Assembly: GCF_009711525.1 (NCBI RefSeq)
Contig: NZ_SMLV01000425.1
Coordinates: 1-49,836, forward strand
Length of the DNA stretch: 49,836 nucleotides
Direction: 5' to 3'
Origin: Fulvivirga lutimaris
Lineage (GTDB): Bacteria > Bacteroidota > Bacteroidia > Cytophagales > Cyclobacteriaceae
Of the stretch, positions 8,688 through 18,275 are shown in pieces (position 1 is the first letter of the stretch; every line of letters starts with the position of its first letter). Below the pieces are notes generated by a model. The model made no database searches. It had not been told where the DNA came from and saw only the letters and a list, made by a program, of their open reading frames with translations. The position numbers and the translations under genes were made by a program.

Positions 8688-11600
8688 TTAGGCCTCAATT
8701 TTTATTTTTAACTTATGCTCGTCCATTTCAAGCAAACTTCCATCAACTATACTGTCAGAAATGTTCAACGATAAAGCCTGAGTTTCTGTACATATATATT
8801 CCTTATTGCCTTCTAGTGCCGCATTCACAAGGTCAGTATTCTTTTCAATTATGATAATAATCTTATCCTGAACTTCAAGCCCCATGTCTTTACGCATGTT
8901 CTGTACACGGTTCACCAAATCTCTTGCAATACCTTCTTTCTTCAAATCCTCATCTATTGTGATATCCAAGGCCACAGTAAGCCTTCCTTCAGTTGCTACA
9001 GACCAACCTGGAATATCCTGATAGGTTACTTCAACATCTTCTAACGTCAACGTTACCTTTTGATCAGTTAGCGCTATTTCTAAGCTATTATCTGCCTCTA
9101 GTTTGCTGATATCATCAGCGTTTAGCTGATTGATCTTCGCAGCTATTTCCTTCATTTTAGGGCCATACTCCTGTCCTAGCTTTCTGAAGTTTGGCTTGAC
9201 ATTCTTTACCAGTATACCTGATTCATCATCAACAAATTCGATGGTTTTGATATTAACTTCAGATTTGATTAACTCCTCAACCGCAGTAACGTGAGATTTA
9301 AACTGTGCGTTTAGAACAGGCACCAAAATCTTAGATAAAGGCTGACGCACTTTGATCAAATGCTTCTTGCGCAGTGAGTGAACAAGAGAAGAAACATTCT
9401 GAGCCAATGCCATGCGAGTTTCTAAATCTTCGTTGATATAGCTTGCATCTGATACAGGATAGCTTGCCAAATGTACTGACTCAAATGATTCTAAATTGCT
9501 CACAGCGTTTAAATCCTGATATAGTCTGTCCATATAGAATGGAGCTATTGGAGATGAAAGCTTGGCAATAGTTACAAGACAGCTATACAGGGTCTGATAA
9601 GCTGAGCGTTTGTCATCATTGTATTCACCTCTCCAGAAACGCTTTCTGTTCAAACGAACATACCAGTTACTTAAATCATCTATAGTGAAGTCCTGAATAA
9701 AACGCGCTGCTTTTGTAGGCTCATAATCCTCATATGCCTGATCTACTTTTGCAATAAGGCTGTTAAGTTTACTAAGTATCCAGCGGTCACTTTCTGTTCT
9801 CGAGCTTAAATCTATTTCGCCTTCACTATAATCGAATTTGTCAAGGTTAGCGTAAAGCGCAAAGAATGAATATGTATTGTGGAGCGTACCAAAGAATTTT
9901 CTTGAAACTTCAGATACACCGTCAATATTAAATTTAAGATTATCCCAAGGGTTGGCATTTGAGATCATATACCAGCGCGTGGCATCAGGACCATGCTCGG
10001 CTAGTGTTTTAAATGGATCCACAGCATTACCCAATCGCTTGGACATTTTGTTTCCATTCTTATCTAAAACAAGTCCGTTAGCAATTACATTTTTAAATGC
10101 TACACTTTTATTTAGCATTACCGCAATGGCATGCAGTGTAAAGAACCAACCTCTTGTCTGATCGACACCTTCTGCAATGAAATCTGCAGGGTAATTAGCT
10201 TTAAAAATGTCTTCATTTTCAAAAGGATAGTGCCATTGAGCATACGGCATAGCCCCTGAGTCAAACCAAACATCTATAAGGTCGGGCTCTCGAAACATTT
10301 TCTTGCCAGACGGAGAGACTAAGACAACATCATCTACAAATGGTCTGTGTAGGTCAAAATCATCTGAAAGTTCAGCTTCCATAAATCCAGCTTCTACAGA
10401 CTTAGCCACTTCAGCCTTTAGCTCTTCCATTGAGCCGATACATTTATGCTCAGCTTTATCTTCAGAAACCCAAATTGGCAATGGTGTTCCCCAGAATCTT
10501 GAACGTGACAAGTTCCAATCGACAAGATTCTCTAACCAGTTACCAAATCTTCCTGTACCGGTAGATTCAGGTTTCCAGTTGATCGTTTTGTTCAATGCTA
10601 CCAAATCATCCTTGACGGCAGTGGTCTTGATGAACCATGAGTCAAGCGGATAGTATAAAATAGGTTTGTCCGTTCTCCAGCAATGTGGGTAGGAGTGTTC
10701 GTATTTTTCTACTTTAAAAGCTTTATTCTCTTCTTTTAACTTGATAGCCAATAGCACATCAAGAGACTTATCAGGTGCATCAGCCTCGCTGTAGTATTCA
10801 TTTTTGACATACATACCAGCAAACTCGCCCATCTCTTTCACATATCGGCCTTGACGGTCAACTATAGGAGCATCTTTGCCCTCACTATCCTTAACCAATA
10901 TCGCTCCTATGCCTGCTTGCTTAGCCACACGGTAATCATCAGCACCAAATGTTGGAGAGATATGAACTATGCCAGTACCATCTTCAGTGCTTACATAATC
11001 ACCAGGGATTACTTTGAATGCAGGTCCATCTGGCTGGATATAAGGCAATAACTGTTCATATTCCTGACCAACTAAATCCTTACCCTTAATTTCTTCAACT
11101 ACCTGATATGGGATTACCTTATCACCTGCTTTATAATCTTCAATTTTGGCCTCAGCATCTTTAGCATTCAGGTAAGAGTTGAGTCTGTCCTTTGCTAAAA
11201 TCACAAATACCTTTTCAAAGGTGTAAGGGTTGAATGTTTCAACCTTCACATAGTCTATCTTTTCACCTACTGCCAAAGCAGTATTTGCAGCTAGCGTCCA
11301 TGGAGTGGTTGTCCAGGCCAGGAAATACTCATTGTCAGTACCTTTCTTTTTAAACTGTGCTGTAACCGTGGTATCCTTTACATCTCTATAAGTGCCAGGC
11401 TGGTTCAGCTCGTGAGAGCTTAGGCCGGTACCTGCTGCTGGTGAGAAAGGTTGAATAGTATAGCCTTTATAAAGCAACCCCTTATCGTAAAGTTGCTTTA
11501 ATATATTCCAAAGTGATTCAATGTAATCTTTTTCGAACGTAACATAAGGGTCGTCAAGATCAACCCAGTAACCCATCTTTTCAGTCAGGTCATCCCATTG

Positions 11601-11987
11601 ATCTTTGAATTTCATTACGGTCTCACGGCACTTCTGATTGTATTCCTCAACAGATATTTTCTTGCCAATATCCTCTTTAGTAATACCTAATTCCTTTTCA
11701 ACCTGAAGCTCAACTGGAAGCCCGTGTGTATCCCAGCCACCTTTTCTCTTTACCTGAAAGCCCTTAAGAGTCTTATAACGGCAGAAAATATCCTTTACTG
11801 CTCTGGCCATCACATGGTGAATACCAGGCGTGCCATTAGCAGAGGGAGGGCCCTCATAAAATGTGAATGTCGGCTGTCCTTCCCTAGTATCTATCGATTT
11901 TTTGAAGACCTCTTCTTTCTTCCAATAATCAAGTACTTCATTGGCTATTTCAGCATAGTTAAGCCCTTTATACTCTTTATACTTCAC
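8688..11987 (-). CDS. ileS: Isoleucyl-tRNA synthetase with GIHH signature
   Basis: Class I aminoacyl-tRNA synthetase charging tRNA-Ile, 1099 residues, larger than the 938-residue E. coli enzyme. The Rossmann fold carries the KMSKR loop at 647-651. A CP1 editing domain (about 200-420) contains TWTTTPWTL, and an anticodon-binding domain follows. The HIGH-type motif is altered: where HxGH is expected after NGTP, the protein reads GIHH (55-58), a swap of first and third positions. The start is GTG, supported by an unusual AAGGAG site seven bases upstream. It follows the RND-type gene by 19 bases and leads into lspA. The size and motif suggest the type 2 (eukaryote-like) IleRS class; that class call is inference. 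Confidence 0.96.
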   Translation of the reverse strand: MKYKEYKGLNYAEIANEVLDYWKKEEVFKKSIDTREGQPTFTFYEGPPSANGTPGIHHVMARAVKDIFCRYKTLKGFQVKRKGGWDTHGLPVELQVEKELGITKEDIGKKISVEEYNQKCRETVMKFKDQWDDLTEKMGYWVDLDDPYVTFEKDYIESLWNILKQLYDKGLLYKGYTIQPFSPAAGTGLSSHELNQPGTYRDVKDTTVTAQFKKKGTDNEYFLAWTTTPWTLAANTALAVGEKIDYVKVETFNPYTFEKVFVILAKDRLNSYLNAKDAEAKIEDYKAGDKVIPYQVVEEIKGKDLVGQEYEQLLPYIQPDGPAFKVIPGDYVSTEDGTGIVHISPTFGADDYRVAKQAGIGAILVKDSEGKDAPIVDRQGRYVKEMGEFAGMYVKNEYYSEADAPDKSLDVLLAIKLKEENKAFKVEKYEHSYPHCWRTDKPILYYPLDSWFIKTTAVKDDLVALNKTINWKPESTGTGRFGNWLENLVDWNLSRSRFWGTPLPIWVSEDKAEHKCIGSMEELKAEVAKSVEAGFMEAELSDDFDLHRPFVDDVVLVSPSGKKMFREPDLIDVWFDSGAMPYAQWHYPFENEDIFKANYPADFIAEGVDQTRGWFFTLHAIAVMLNKSVAFKNVIANGLVLDKNGNKMSKRLGNAVDPFKTLAEHGPDATRWYMISNANPWDNLKFNIDGVSEVSRKFFGTLHNTYSFFALYANLDKFDYSEGEIDLSSRTESDRWILSKLNSLIAKVDQAYEDYEPTKAARFIQDFTIDDLSNWYVRLNRKRFWRGEYNDDKRSAYQTLYSCLVTIAKLSSPIAPFYMDRLYQDLNAVSNLESFESVHLASYPVSDASYINEDLETRMALAQNVSSLVHSLRKKHLIKVRQPLSKILVPVLNAQFKSHVTAVEELIKSEVNIKTIEFVDDESGILVKNVKPNFRKLGQEYGPKMKEIAAKINQLNADDISKLEADNSLEIALTDQKVTLTLEDVEVTYQDIPGWSVATEGRLTVALDITIDEDLKKEGIARDLVNRVQNMRKDMGLEVQDKIIIIIEKNTDLVNAALEGNKEYICTETQALSLNISDSIVDGSLLEMDEHKLKIKIEA

Positions 11988-11994
11988 CGTATTA

Positions 11995-12000
11995 CTCCTT
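11995..12000 (-). promoter_or_regulatory. Shine-Dalgarno AAGGAG before ileS
   Basis: The minus strand reads AAGGAG seven bases before the GTG start codon of ileS. Most genes in this window lack such a site, so this one decides in favour of the GTG start and suggests 30S recruitment compensates for the weaker start codon. Confidence 0.75.
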
Positions 12001-12006
12001 TAAAGA

Positions 12007-14442
12007 TTATGATTTAATTTCTTCTGATGTGTTTTCTTCATCTTTTGCCACCCTGATCAACTCAAGATCAATTTCTTCATCCTCATCTTCCTGATAGAAG
12101 CCATCATCGTATTGCTCGATAAGTGGATGAAGTGTTTTACTTCTTTTACCACTATCAAATGTCATCAAAAGTGAAGGCAATAAAATGAGGTTGGTAATCA
12201 TAGCAATTAACAAAGTGATGGATGTCAAAATTCCTAACGCTACAGTTCCTCCAAAATCTGACCATACAAAAATGACAAAACCAGCAAAAAGGATGATGGA
12301 GGTGTACATCATGCTCGCCCCTGTTTCTTTTAAGCTTCTGCTCACGGCTAAAGGCACAAAGAATTTATGAGCGAATAATTCTTGTCTGTACTTTGCAAGA
12401 AAATGGATGGAGTCATCCACTGAAATTCCAAATACAATACTAAATATCAATGCAGTGCTCGGCTTAAGGTGGATACCTGCAAAGCCCATTATTCCTGCCG
12501 TAATAAGCAGCGGAATTACATTTGGTACTAATGAGATTATGATCATCCTTACATTGACAAATAACACTGCCATAATAATGGCGATAATGATAAAGGCCAG
12601 ACAAAGGCTGAACCAAAGATTCTGAATTAAAAATTTGTTGCCTTTGATAAATAGTGGGGTGGTACCTGTAATACTTAATTTTAAGTCCGTATCACCAAAC
12701 AAGGTATCAATTTTTGGTTGAACAACACCTTTGATCAGAGAGTCCATTTTATGGGAGCCTATATCTGCTACCTGCATAGACAAGCGCATTTTAGTTAAAG
12801 TAGAATCAACAAAGGAGCTAAAGAGCCCAGAGCTGTCTCCTTGATTTCGCATGTACCTGAGGATGTAATTTTTCTCTCTGTTGGTAGGTAAACTATATCG
12901 TGCAGGGTTATTATTATAAAATGCCTGCTTGGATGCTTTTACAAAACTAACCACACTAACGGGCTTAGATATATCTCTTTGTTCTGCTAAAAAGGTTTCA
13001 AACTCATCAATCTTTTGAAGGTTTTTGAGATCAATAACGCCTCTGCGTTTTTGCGTGTCAACAACAATTTCTAATGGCATAATCCCACTAAAATGTTGTT
13101 CGAAGAATCGCAAGTCTTTTTTTATCTCACTACTTGAAGGCAGGTCATCAACCATATAAGATACTGCCTCAACCTTTGTCATTCCGTAAATGGAAATAGC
13201 AACCAATATACCAGTAACAGAATATATAGCTGCTCTGTGTCTATGCACCAGAATATCCATTTTACTGAGTATAAAGTCTATACCTTTAAAACGTAAATGT
13301 TTCAGCTGCTTGCCCCCTGGAGATGGCAGCCATGAGAAAACAGCTGGTATAAGAATTATACTTACCACGAAAGTGGCCATGATATTTAAACCAGCTACAA
13401 TTCCGAATTCTCTAAGAATTGTAATGTCAGTGGAGGCGAGCACAAGGAAGCCTACAGCAGTTGTAAAGTTTGTGATTAAAGTAACAAGGCCTATTTTCCT
13501 CACCACTCTACTAATGGCCATTACTTTATTGCCATGCTTCTCAAATTCTTGATGATACTTATTGAGCAGGTAGACACTATTGGGTATGCCAATGACGACA
13601 ATCACGGGAGGTATCAGTCCTGTAAGTATGGTTATTTTATAGCCAAAGAGCACCAGAGAGCCCATTACCCAAACCACAACAACAGCAATGATTGTCATTG
13701 GAAATACAACGGCATCCCAGGTTCTGAAGAATAAAAATAGAATCAGTCCTGTAACTGCTACAGAAAGGAAAAGGAAAATCTGCATTTCCTTTTTTACCTT
13801 GCCCGCTACGACTGAGCGTACAAAAGGTAATCCGGCATAGTGTAATTTTATACCAGTCTCTTTTTCAAAGGCCTCACCGTTGTCTATTATCTTTTGGGTT
13901 AGGTCAAGTCTTTTCGCGGAATTAAGCACTTCCCGTTTTATAGAAATCAATACCAGAGTGGCTCCATTGTTTTCATTGACAAGCTGCCCTGCATAAAATT
14001 TCTGATCAAAAGCCTCTGACATAAGACTGTCTAAAGTGGCTCGGTCATCAGGGATGCCATTAGCAAAAATGGGCTTTAAGATAAATTTGTTGTTGGCAGT
14101 GTCTTTTTCTAGTAGTTGAATCAATGGTAGCGATAGAACACTATTGACCCCATCAAGAGTGTCAAGCTCTTTACTTAATTTATAAAGTGATTTGAACTTA
14201 TCAGTTTCGTAAACGCTGCTATCAAGAATTCCCAGTGCGACCAAGTTTCCATCTTCTCCAAATAAAGACTTGAATTTTTGCAACTCGATCATATCTGGAT
14301 CATCTGCAGGTACAGTTTTTGCAAATTCAAAACTCATCTCAGCAAAGCGCGCATGATATCCCATGAAGGCCGTAATGGCCACCAATATAGCTACTAATAA
14401 TAGCCGCTGTTTAATGATGATATGAGAAAGCTTAGTCCACAT
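12007..14442 (-). CDS. RND/MMPL-type exporter, 12-helix membrane protein
   Basis: Inner-membrane transporter of the RND superfamily (MMPL/SSD-like branch), 811 residues from the ATG at 14442. Two repeated halves are visible: an initial helix, a periplasmic domain (about 35-210), five or six helices, then a second helix, loop domain and helix set. The second half has the family motif GISVDDSIHF near residue 670, with acidic residues thought to relay protons. The C-terminus is an acidic cytoplasmic tail. Substrate is unknown; hopanoid, lipid or drug export occur in the family. A TTG at 14460 would add six residues, but it overlaps a -7 promoter element, so the ATG is chosen. It precedes ileS by 19 bases. 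Confidence 0.85.
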   Translation of the reverse strand: MWTKLSHIIIKQRLLLVAILVAITAFMGYHARFAEMSFEFAKTVPADDPDMIELQKFKSLFGEDGNLVALGILDSSVYETDKFKSLYKLSKELDTLDGVNSVLSLPLIQLLEKDTANNKFILKPIFANGIPDDRATLDSLMSEAFDQKFYAGQLVNENNGATLVLISIKREVLNSAKRLDLTQKIIDNGEAFEKETGIKLHYAGLPFVRSVVAGKVKKEMQIFLFLSVAVTGLILFLFFRTWDAVVFPMTIIAVVVVWVMGSLVLFGYKITILTGLIPPVIVVIGIPNSVYLLNKYHQEFEKHGNKVMAISRVVRKIGLVTLITNFTTAVGFLVLASTDITILREFGIVAGLNIMATFVVSIILIPAVFSWLPSPGGKQLKHLRFKGIDFILSKMDILVHRHRAAIYSVTGILVAISIYGMTKVEAVSYMVDDLPSSSEIKKDLRFFEQHFSGIMPLEIVVDTQKRRGVIDLKNLQKIDEFETFLAEQRDISKPVSVVSFVKASKQAFYNNNPARYSLPTNREKNYILRYMRNQGDSSGLFSSFVDSTLTKMRLSMQVADIGSHKMDSLIKGVVQPKIDTLFGDTDLKLSITGTTPLFIKGNKFLIQNLWFSLCLAFIIIAIIMAVLFVNVRMIIISLVPNVIPLLITAGIMGFAGIHLKPSTALIFSIVFGISVDDSIHFLAKYRQELFAHKFFVPLAVSRSLKETGASMMYTSIILFAGFVIFVWSDFGGTVALGILTSITLLIAMITNLILLPSLLMTFDSGKRSKTLHPLIEQYDDGFYQEDEDEEIDLELIRVAKDEENTSEEIKS

Positions 14443-14457
14443 GCTAAAACAAAGGCA

Positions 14458-14485
14458 CAAAGGTAATGATTTTAGCCAGAAACAG
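14458..14485 (-). promoter_or_regulatory. Candidate Bacteroidota promoter for the RND-type exporter
   Basis: The minus strand reads TACCTTTG at 14465-14458, an exact TAnnTTTG -7 element, with CTG (partial -33 TTG) 17 bases upstream at 14485-14483. Transcription would begin close to 14450, just before the ATG at 14442, giving a very short leader and excluding the TTG at 14460 as start. Confidence 0.5.
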
Positions 14486-14543
14486 TAGTTAAAAATGGGA
14501 TAGAAGGCATTGCAGCAAAAACTCCGAATTTGACCACCAGAAA

Positions 14544-15878
14544 TTAGCTATTTGGTAACGAAATCCCTTTGATCTTTCTGAAAAGTGAGATGGCGTGTCT
14601 GTCGGTCATACCAGATACAAAATCGATGCAACTCATCAGCACAGAATAGGAGTTGCCCTTGTTCTGTTTGATATCTAAAATAGCTTCTGGAGGCATTAAA
14701 CGTAAAAGCGATTGGTTTTTAATGGAAGCCTTATTGTTTTGAGATAAATCCATAGCGGCCTCAGTGAAAGCCTCCAACAACCCTGGAAGCACCTCGAATC
14801 CTGCGGCTTCGGTCTCCATAACCTGACGTGATCTGTAGATCTTTTCAATAGAGATTTTAATAACGTCATTTAAAACTCCTGCAGACGGTATGGCATCGGT
14901 TAGTGAGGTGTCAAATTCTCCGGAGATAATTTCTTTCTCTTTATCCAAAAACAAAGCGCAGCATTCATCAATCAGTTGACCAACAGAAAGTGCTCTTAGC
15001 GTGCCAATTCGCTCGTTAATAGTATCAATCTTATTGAGTTTTTCTAAGCTGAATCTTTCCTTCAAAATGTTGGCAAAGAGCTCAACTGTTTTTTCATAAC
15101 TGACAAGCCCAAGTCTACAGCCATCTTCCAGATCAATAAGATGATAGCAAATGTCATCTGCAGCTTCTACCAAAAATGCCAATGGATGTCGTGACCAACT
15201 GTAGCCTTCAAACTGTATTAATCCGGTGCTTTCAGCAATAGATTTAAATGTGTCTTTTTCGCTTTGAAAGAAACCATATTTCTTTTGGCTTCTTCGATTA
15301 GGGTCTTTTGATTTGATGATCGATTGTCGCGGGTATTTGCTAAAAGCAGCAAGCGTAGCATAAGTCAGCTTCATGCCCTGGTACCGCTCTTTGTTAAATA
15401 ACCTGAAACCCTGAGCATTTCCTTCGAACGTGGTAAGGTCAGCCCACTCGGACTCGTTGACTAATGATTGATATTGCGTACCATTTCCTTCTTTAAAGAA
15501 ACCTGATATGGCATCTTCGCCAGAATGCCCAAAAGGAGGATTGCCTATGTCATGTGCTAAAGAAGCAGCAGCGACTATGGCACCAAAATCATGAATGGAA
15601 AAGCTTTTTGAAAGTGCTGAATGCCTTTCAAGAATCACCTCGCCAACGCGTTTTCCTAAAGTTCTGCCCACGCTGGACACCTCGAGACTATGGGTGAGCC
15701 GTGTATGCACGAAATCATGCTCTGGTAATGGGTGAACTTGTGTTTTATCTTGCAGCCGTCTGAAAGGATGGGAAAAAATTATTCTATCATAATCCTGCTC
15801 AAAAGCACTTCTGCTAGGCTCATGTGCTGTCTTTTTCTCTGGAGTACGCTGATTAGATAAAAGTTCTTCCCAATTCAT
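14544..15878 (-). CDS. dgt: dNTP triphosphohydrolase (dGTPase family)
   Basis: HD-superfamily phosphohydrolase that splits dNTPs into nucleoside and triphosphate, helping control the dNTP pool. 444 residues, typical of the short dGTPase-like class. Metal ligands are seen in HTRLTHSLEVS (H63) and in AHDIGNPPFGHSGEDA (H109, D110), followed by a region rich in conserved helices (EAADDICYHLIDLEDG). It starts five bases after the M90 peptidase stop and is followed by an 80-100-base gap before the RND-type gene. Such enzymes can also limit phage DNA synthesis, but nothing in the context here points to a dedicated defence role. Confidence 0.93.
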   Translation of the reverse strand: MNWEELLSNQRTPEKKTAHEPSRSAFEQDYDRIIFSHPFRRLQDKTQVHPLPEHDFVHTRLTHSLEVSSVGRTLGKRVGEVILERHSALSKSFSIHDFGAIVAAASLAHDIGNPPFGHSGEDAISGFFKEGNGTQYQSLVNESEWADLTTFEGNAQGFRLFNKERYQGMKLTYATLAAFSKYPRQSIIKSKDPNRRSQKKYGFFQSEKDTFKSIAESTGLIQFEGYSWSRHPLAFLVEAADDICYHLIDLEDGCRLGLVSYEKTVELFANILKERFSLEKLNKIDTINERIGTLRALSVGQLIDECCALFLDKEKEIISGEFDTSLTDAIPSAGVLNDVIKISIEKIYRSRQVMETEAAGFEVLPGLLEAFTEAAMDLSQNNKASIKNQSLLRLMPPEAILDIKQNKGNSYSVLMSCIDFVSGMTDRHAISLFRKIKGISLPNS

Positions 15879-15883
15879 GATAA

Positions 15884-16699
15884 CTATTTTGGACTACTAA
15901 AATTATATAATTTCAAAGGATCCTGACGCAGCAAAATGGCAATAGTTTGATAAAGATCAGGAAGTTGTTCGCTCATTTGTGTCGGCTGCTCAAAGAAATA
16001 TTCAAGTGCAACAGCAAAGAACTCATATTCATTGGTGCCTGCATAGGCTCTTAATAAATGCGGCTGACCACTATTTATTTTTGGCATTTCCCTGTCGGTG
16101 ATAATACTCAGTGTTTGAAGAGCATCCTTGTTAAGAAAGTCAAACTCCTCATTTCTAATTCGGTTTTCGAAGTGTATGGCATGTGCCATTTCGTGAATAC
16201 CTACATTAAATGAATCGGTCAGATCCCCATACCCTTCTACGAAGTGATTCCATGAGAGTAGTATTATTCCTGCTCTTGGGTTTACCTCGCCAAGATGATA
16301 TTTTTTGGTGATGTGAGAATAATATGAATCAGGATAGATCAGTATTTTATCAAAGTTTGAAAGGTAAATCTCTGGCAATCCAAAAGTCAATTGTATCGCA
16401 CTGGCAGAGATCAAAACTTTCATCTCTTCCGAAACTGGTAATGATGATCTGGAAATAAACCTTTTAGAATAAATAAAACGTTGCACCCGCCTTTCAAACT
16501 CTTTCTTTTTGGCCAAAGGCAGTACTTTATAATAAGCGCTGTATTTGTTAAGTATCAGCTTCCTGCTACTTTTTAATGGCTGTCTGACCTTAAGGCTGTA
16601 CCTAATCTGATCGTAGATATAAACATATATGTCATTAAATATTGACCAGACTCCAAAAATTAAAAGTCCAAGAACTGTAAATAATAAAAGGTATCCCAA
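15884..16699 (-). CDS. Membrane-anchored M90 (MtfA-like) zinc peptidase
   Basis: A 271-residue protein with one N-terminal membrane helix (residues 3-23) and an M90 family domain. The zinc site is HEMAH at 169-173; the downstream segment NEYEFFAVALEYFFEQP matches the family's third-ligand region. Relatives include E. coli MtfA, a cytosolic aminopeptidase that binds the regulator Mlc; this protein is membrane-anchored instead, so its partner may differ. The start codon is TTG, immediately after the glyQS stop (TAGTTG), so translation is probably coupled. No ATG start fits the N-terminal helix. Confidence 0.86.
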   Translation of the reverse strand: MGYLLLFTVLGLLIFGVWSIFNDIYVYIYDQIRYSLKVRQPLKSSRKLILNKYSAYYKVLPLAKKKEFERRVQRFIYSKRFISRSSLPVSEEMKVLISASAIQLTFGLPEIYLSNFDKILIYPDSYYSHITKKYHLGEVNPRAGIILLSWNHFVEGYGDLTDSFNVGIHEMAHAIHFENRIRNEEFDFLNKDALQTLSIITDREMPKINSGQPHLLRAYAGTNEYEFFAVALEYFFEQPTQMSEQLPDLYQTIAILLRQDPLKLYNFSSPK

Positions 16700-18244
16700 C
16701 TAGATTTTTTTCAGCAAGCTGGTTACAGATACAAGGTCAGAAACTCTGGCATGAAGCTCTGAGATATTAATACGCTCCTGCTGAAGGTTGTCTCTATCTC
16801 TTATAGTTACTGTATTGTCTTCAAGCGTTTGATGGTCAACAGTAACGCAGTAAGGTGTACCAACCGCATCTTGTCTTCTATATCGCTTGCCAATGGCATC
16901 TTTTTCATCATAAGTGCAATTGAAATCAAGCTTAAGCTCATCTAATATTTCCCTTGCCTTTTCAGGAAGTCCATCTTTTTTCAACAATGGTAACACTGCC
17001 ACTTTAGTTGGAGCAATAGCTGCAGGTATTTTCATAACTGTTCTTTCGCTGCCATCTGTCAAGGTCTCTTCTGTGAAGGCGGCCGTCAATACGGCAAGAA
17101 ATAATCTATCAAGACCAATTGAAGTTTCAATGACATAAGGCACATAGCTCTTGTTTTCCTGTGGATCAAAGAACTGTAATTTTTTACCTGAATGTTCTTC
17201 ATGAGCTTTTAGGTCAAAGTCAGTACGGCTATGGATACCTTCCAATTCTTTGAAGCCCATTGGGAAATTAAATTCAATGTCACAAGCCGCATTGGCATAA
17301 TGAGCCAGGTTTAAATGGTCATGGAATCTATAGTTTTCTTCTCCCAAACCAAGCAGTTTATGCCAGCCGATTCTTGTGTTTTTCCAGTGCTCATACCATT
17401 GCATTTCGTCACCTGGTTTTACAAAAAATTGCATTTCCATTTGCTCAAATTCACGCATACGGAAAATGAACTGGCGCGCGATAATTTCATTTCTGAAAGC
17501 TTTGCCAATTTGCGCAATACCAAATGGTATTTTCATTCTTCCTGTTTTTTGTACATTAAGGAAGTTGACGAATATTCCCTGAGCAGTTTCAGGTCTTAAA
17601 TATATTTTGCTAGCACCATCAGCTACAGAACCAAGTTCTGTAGAAAACATCAAATTAAATTGGCGTACATCTGTCCAGTTTTTTGATCCGGATACAGGAT
17701 CTGCAATGCCTAAATCTTCAATTAAAGTTTTGAGGTCGGCTAGATTATCCGACTCAATGGCATTTTTCATGCGCTCATTGATACTGTCAATCTCAGATTG
17801 ATAGCCCAGAACCCGACCATTGGTAGCCAGGTATTGTTCTTTATCAAAAGAATCACCAAAACGTTTAGCTGCCTTATCAACTTCTTTGTTGATTTTTCCT
17901 TCAATTTTGGCAATATGATCTTCTATTAAAACGTCAGCTCTATAACGTTTTTTAGAGTCCTTGTTGTCAACCATTGGGTCATTAAATGCATCAACATGAC
18001 CTGAAGCTTTCCAGGTAGTTGGGTGCATAAAAATTGAAGCATCAAGGCCAACAATATTTTCGTTCATTTGAACCATGGCTTTCCACCAAAATGACTTGAG
18101 GTTATTTTTTAACTCTACACCATTTTGGCCATAATCATAAGCCGCAGCCAGTCCATCATAAATTTCACTAGAAGGAAAAATAAAGCCATACTCCTTCGCA
18201 TGTGCAATTATTTTTTTTAACAAATTATCGTCTTGGTTCGCCAT
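16700..18244 (-). CDS. glyQS: Glycyl-tRNA synthetase, dimeric type
   Basis: Class II synthetase of the alpha2 single-chain type, 514 residues from the ATG at 18244 (a TTG at 18253 would add three). Visible class II features include SGHVDAFNDP near 81-90, LRPETAQGIF at 216-225, the motif 2 arginine in RNEIIARQ (251), and motif 3 in ETSIGLDRLF. The C-terminal anticodon-binding domain follows from about residue 415. It charges tRNA-Gly in the cytoplasm. The downstream gene starts at the very next base; the upstream kinase gene lies about 30 bases away on the same strand. Confidence 0.97.
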   Translation of the reverse strand: MANQDDNLLKKIIAHAKEYGFIFPSSEIYDGLAAAYDYGQNGVELKNNLKSFWWKAMVQMNENIVGLDASIFMHPTTWKASGHVDAFNDPMVDNKDSKKRYRADVLIEDHIAKIEGKINKEVDKAAKRFGDSFDKEQYLATNGRVLGYQSEIDSINERMKNAIESDNLADLKTLIEDLGIADPVSGSKNWTDVRQFNLMFSTELGSVADGASKIYLRPETAQGIFVNFLNVQKTGRMKIPFGIAQIGKAFRNEIIARQFIFRMREFEQMEMQFFVKPGDEMQWYEHWKNTRIGWHKLLGLGEENYRFHDHLNLAHYANAACDIEFNFPMGFKELEGIHSRTDFDLKAHEEHSGKKLQFFDPQENKSYVPYVIETSIGLDRLFLAVLTAAFTEETLTDGSERTVMKIPAAIAPTKVAVLPLLKKDGLPEKAREILDELKLDFNCTYDEKDAIGKRYRRQDAVGTPYCVTVDHQTLEDNTVTIRDRDNLQQERINISELHARVSDLVSVTSLLKKI

Positions 18245-18275
18245 AGGGCGCAAAGATATAAAAATGATCTAATTG

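Noticed and set aside
8534-8854. 106-codon open frame on the plus strand across the lspA/ileS junction
   Set aside because: It lies opposite two well-supported genes, has no recognisable domain, and its composition is that of antisense reading of lspA and ileS.
14544-15878. dgt as an anti-phage dNTPase system
   Set aside because: dGTPase-type enzymes can restrict phage, but this one is embedded among tRNA synthetase and envelope genes with no partner; a housekeeping role is the simpler reading.
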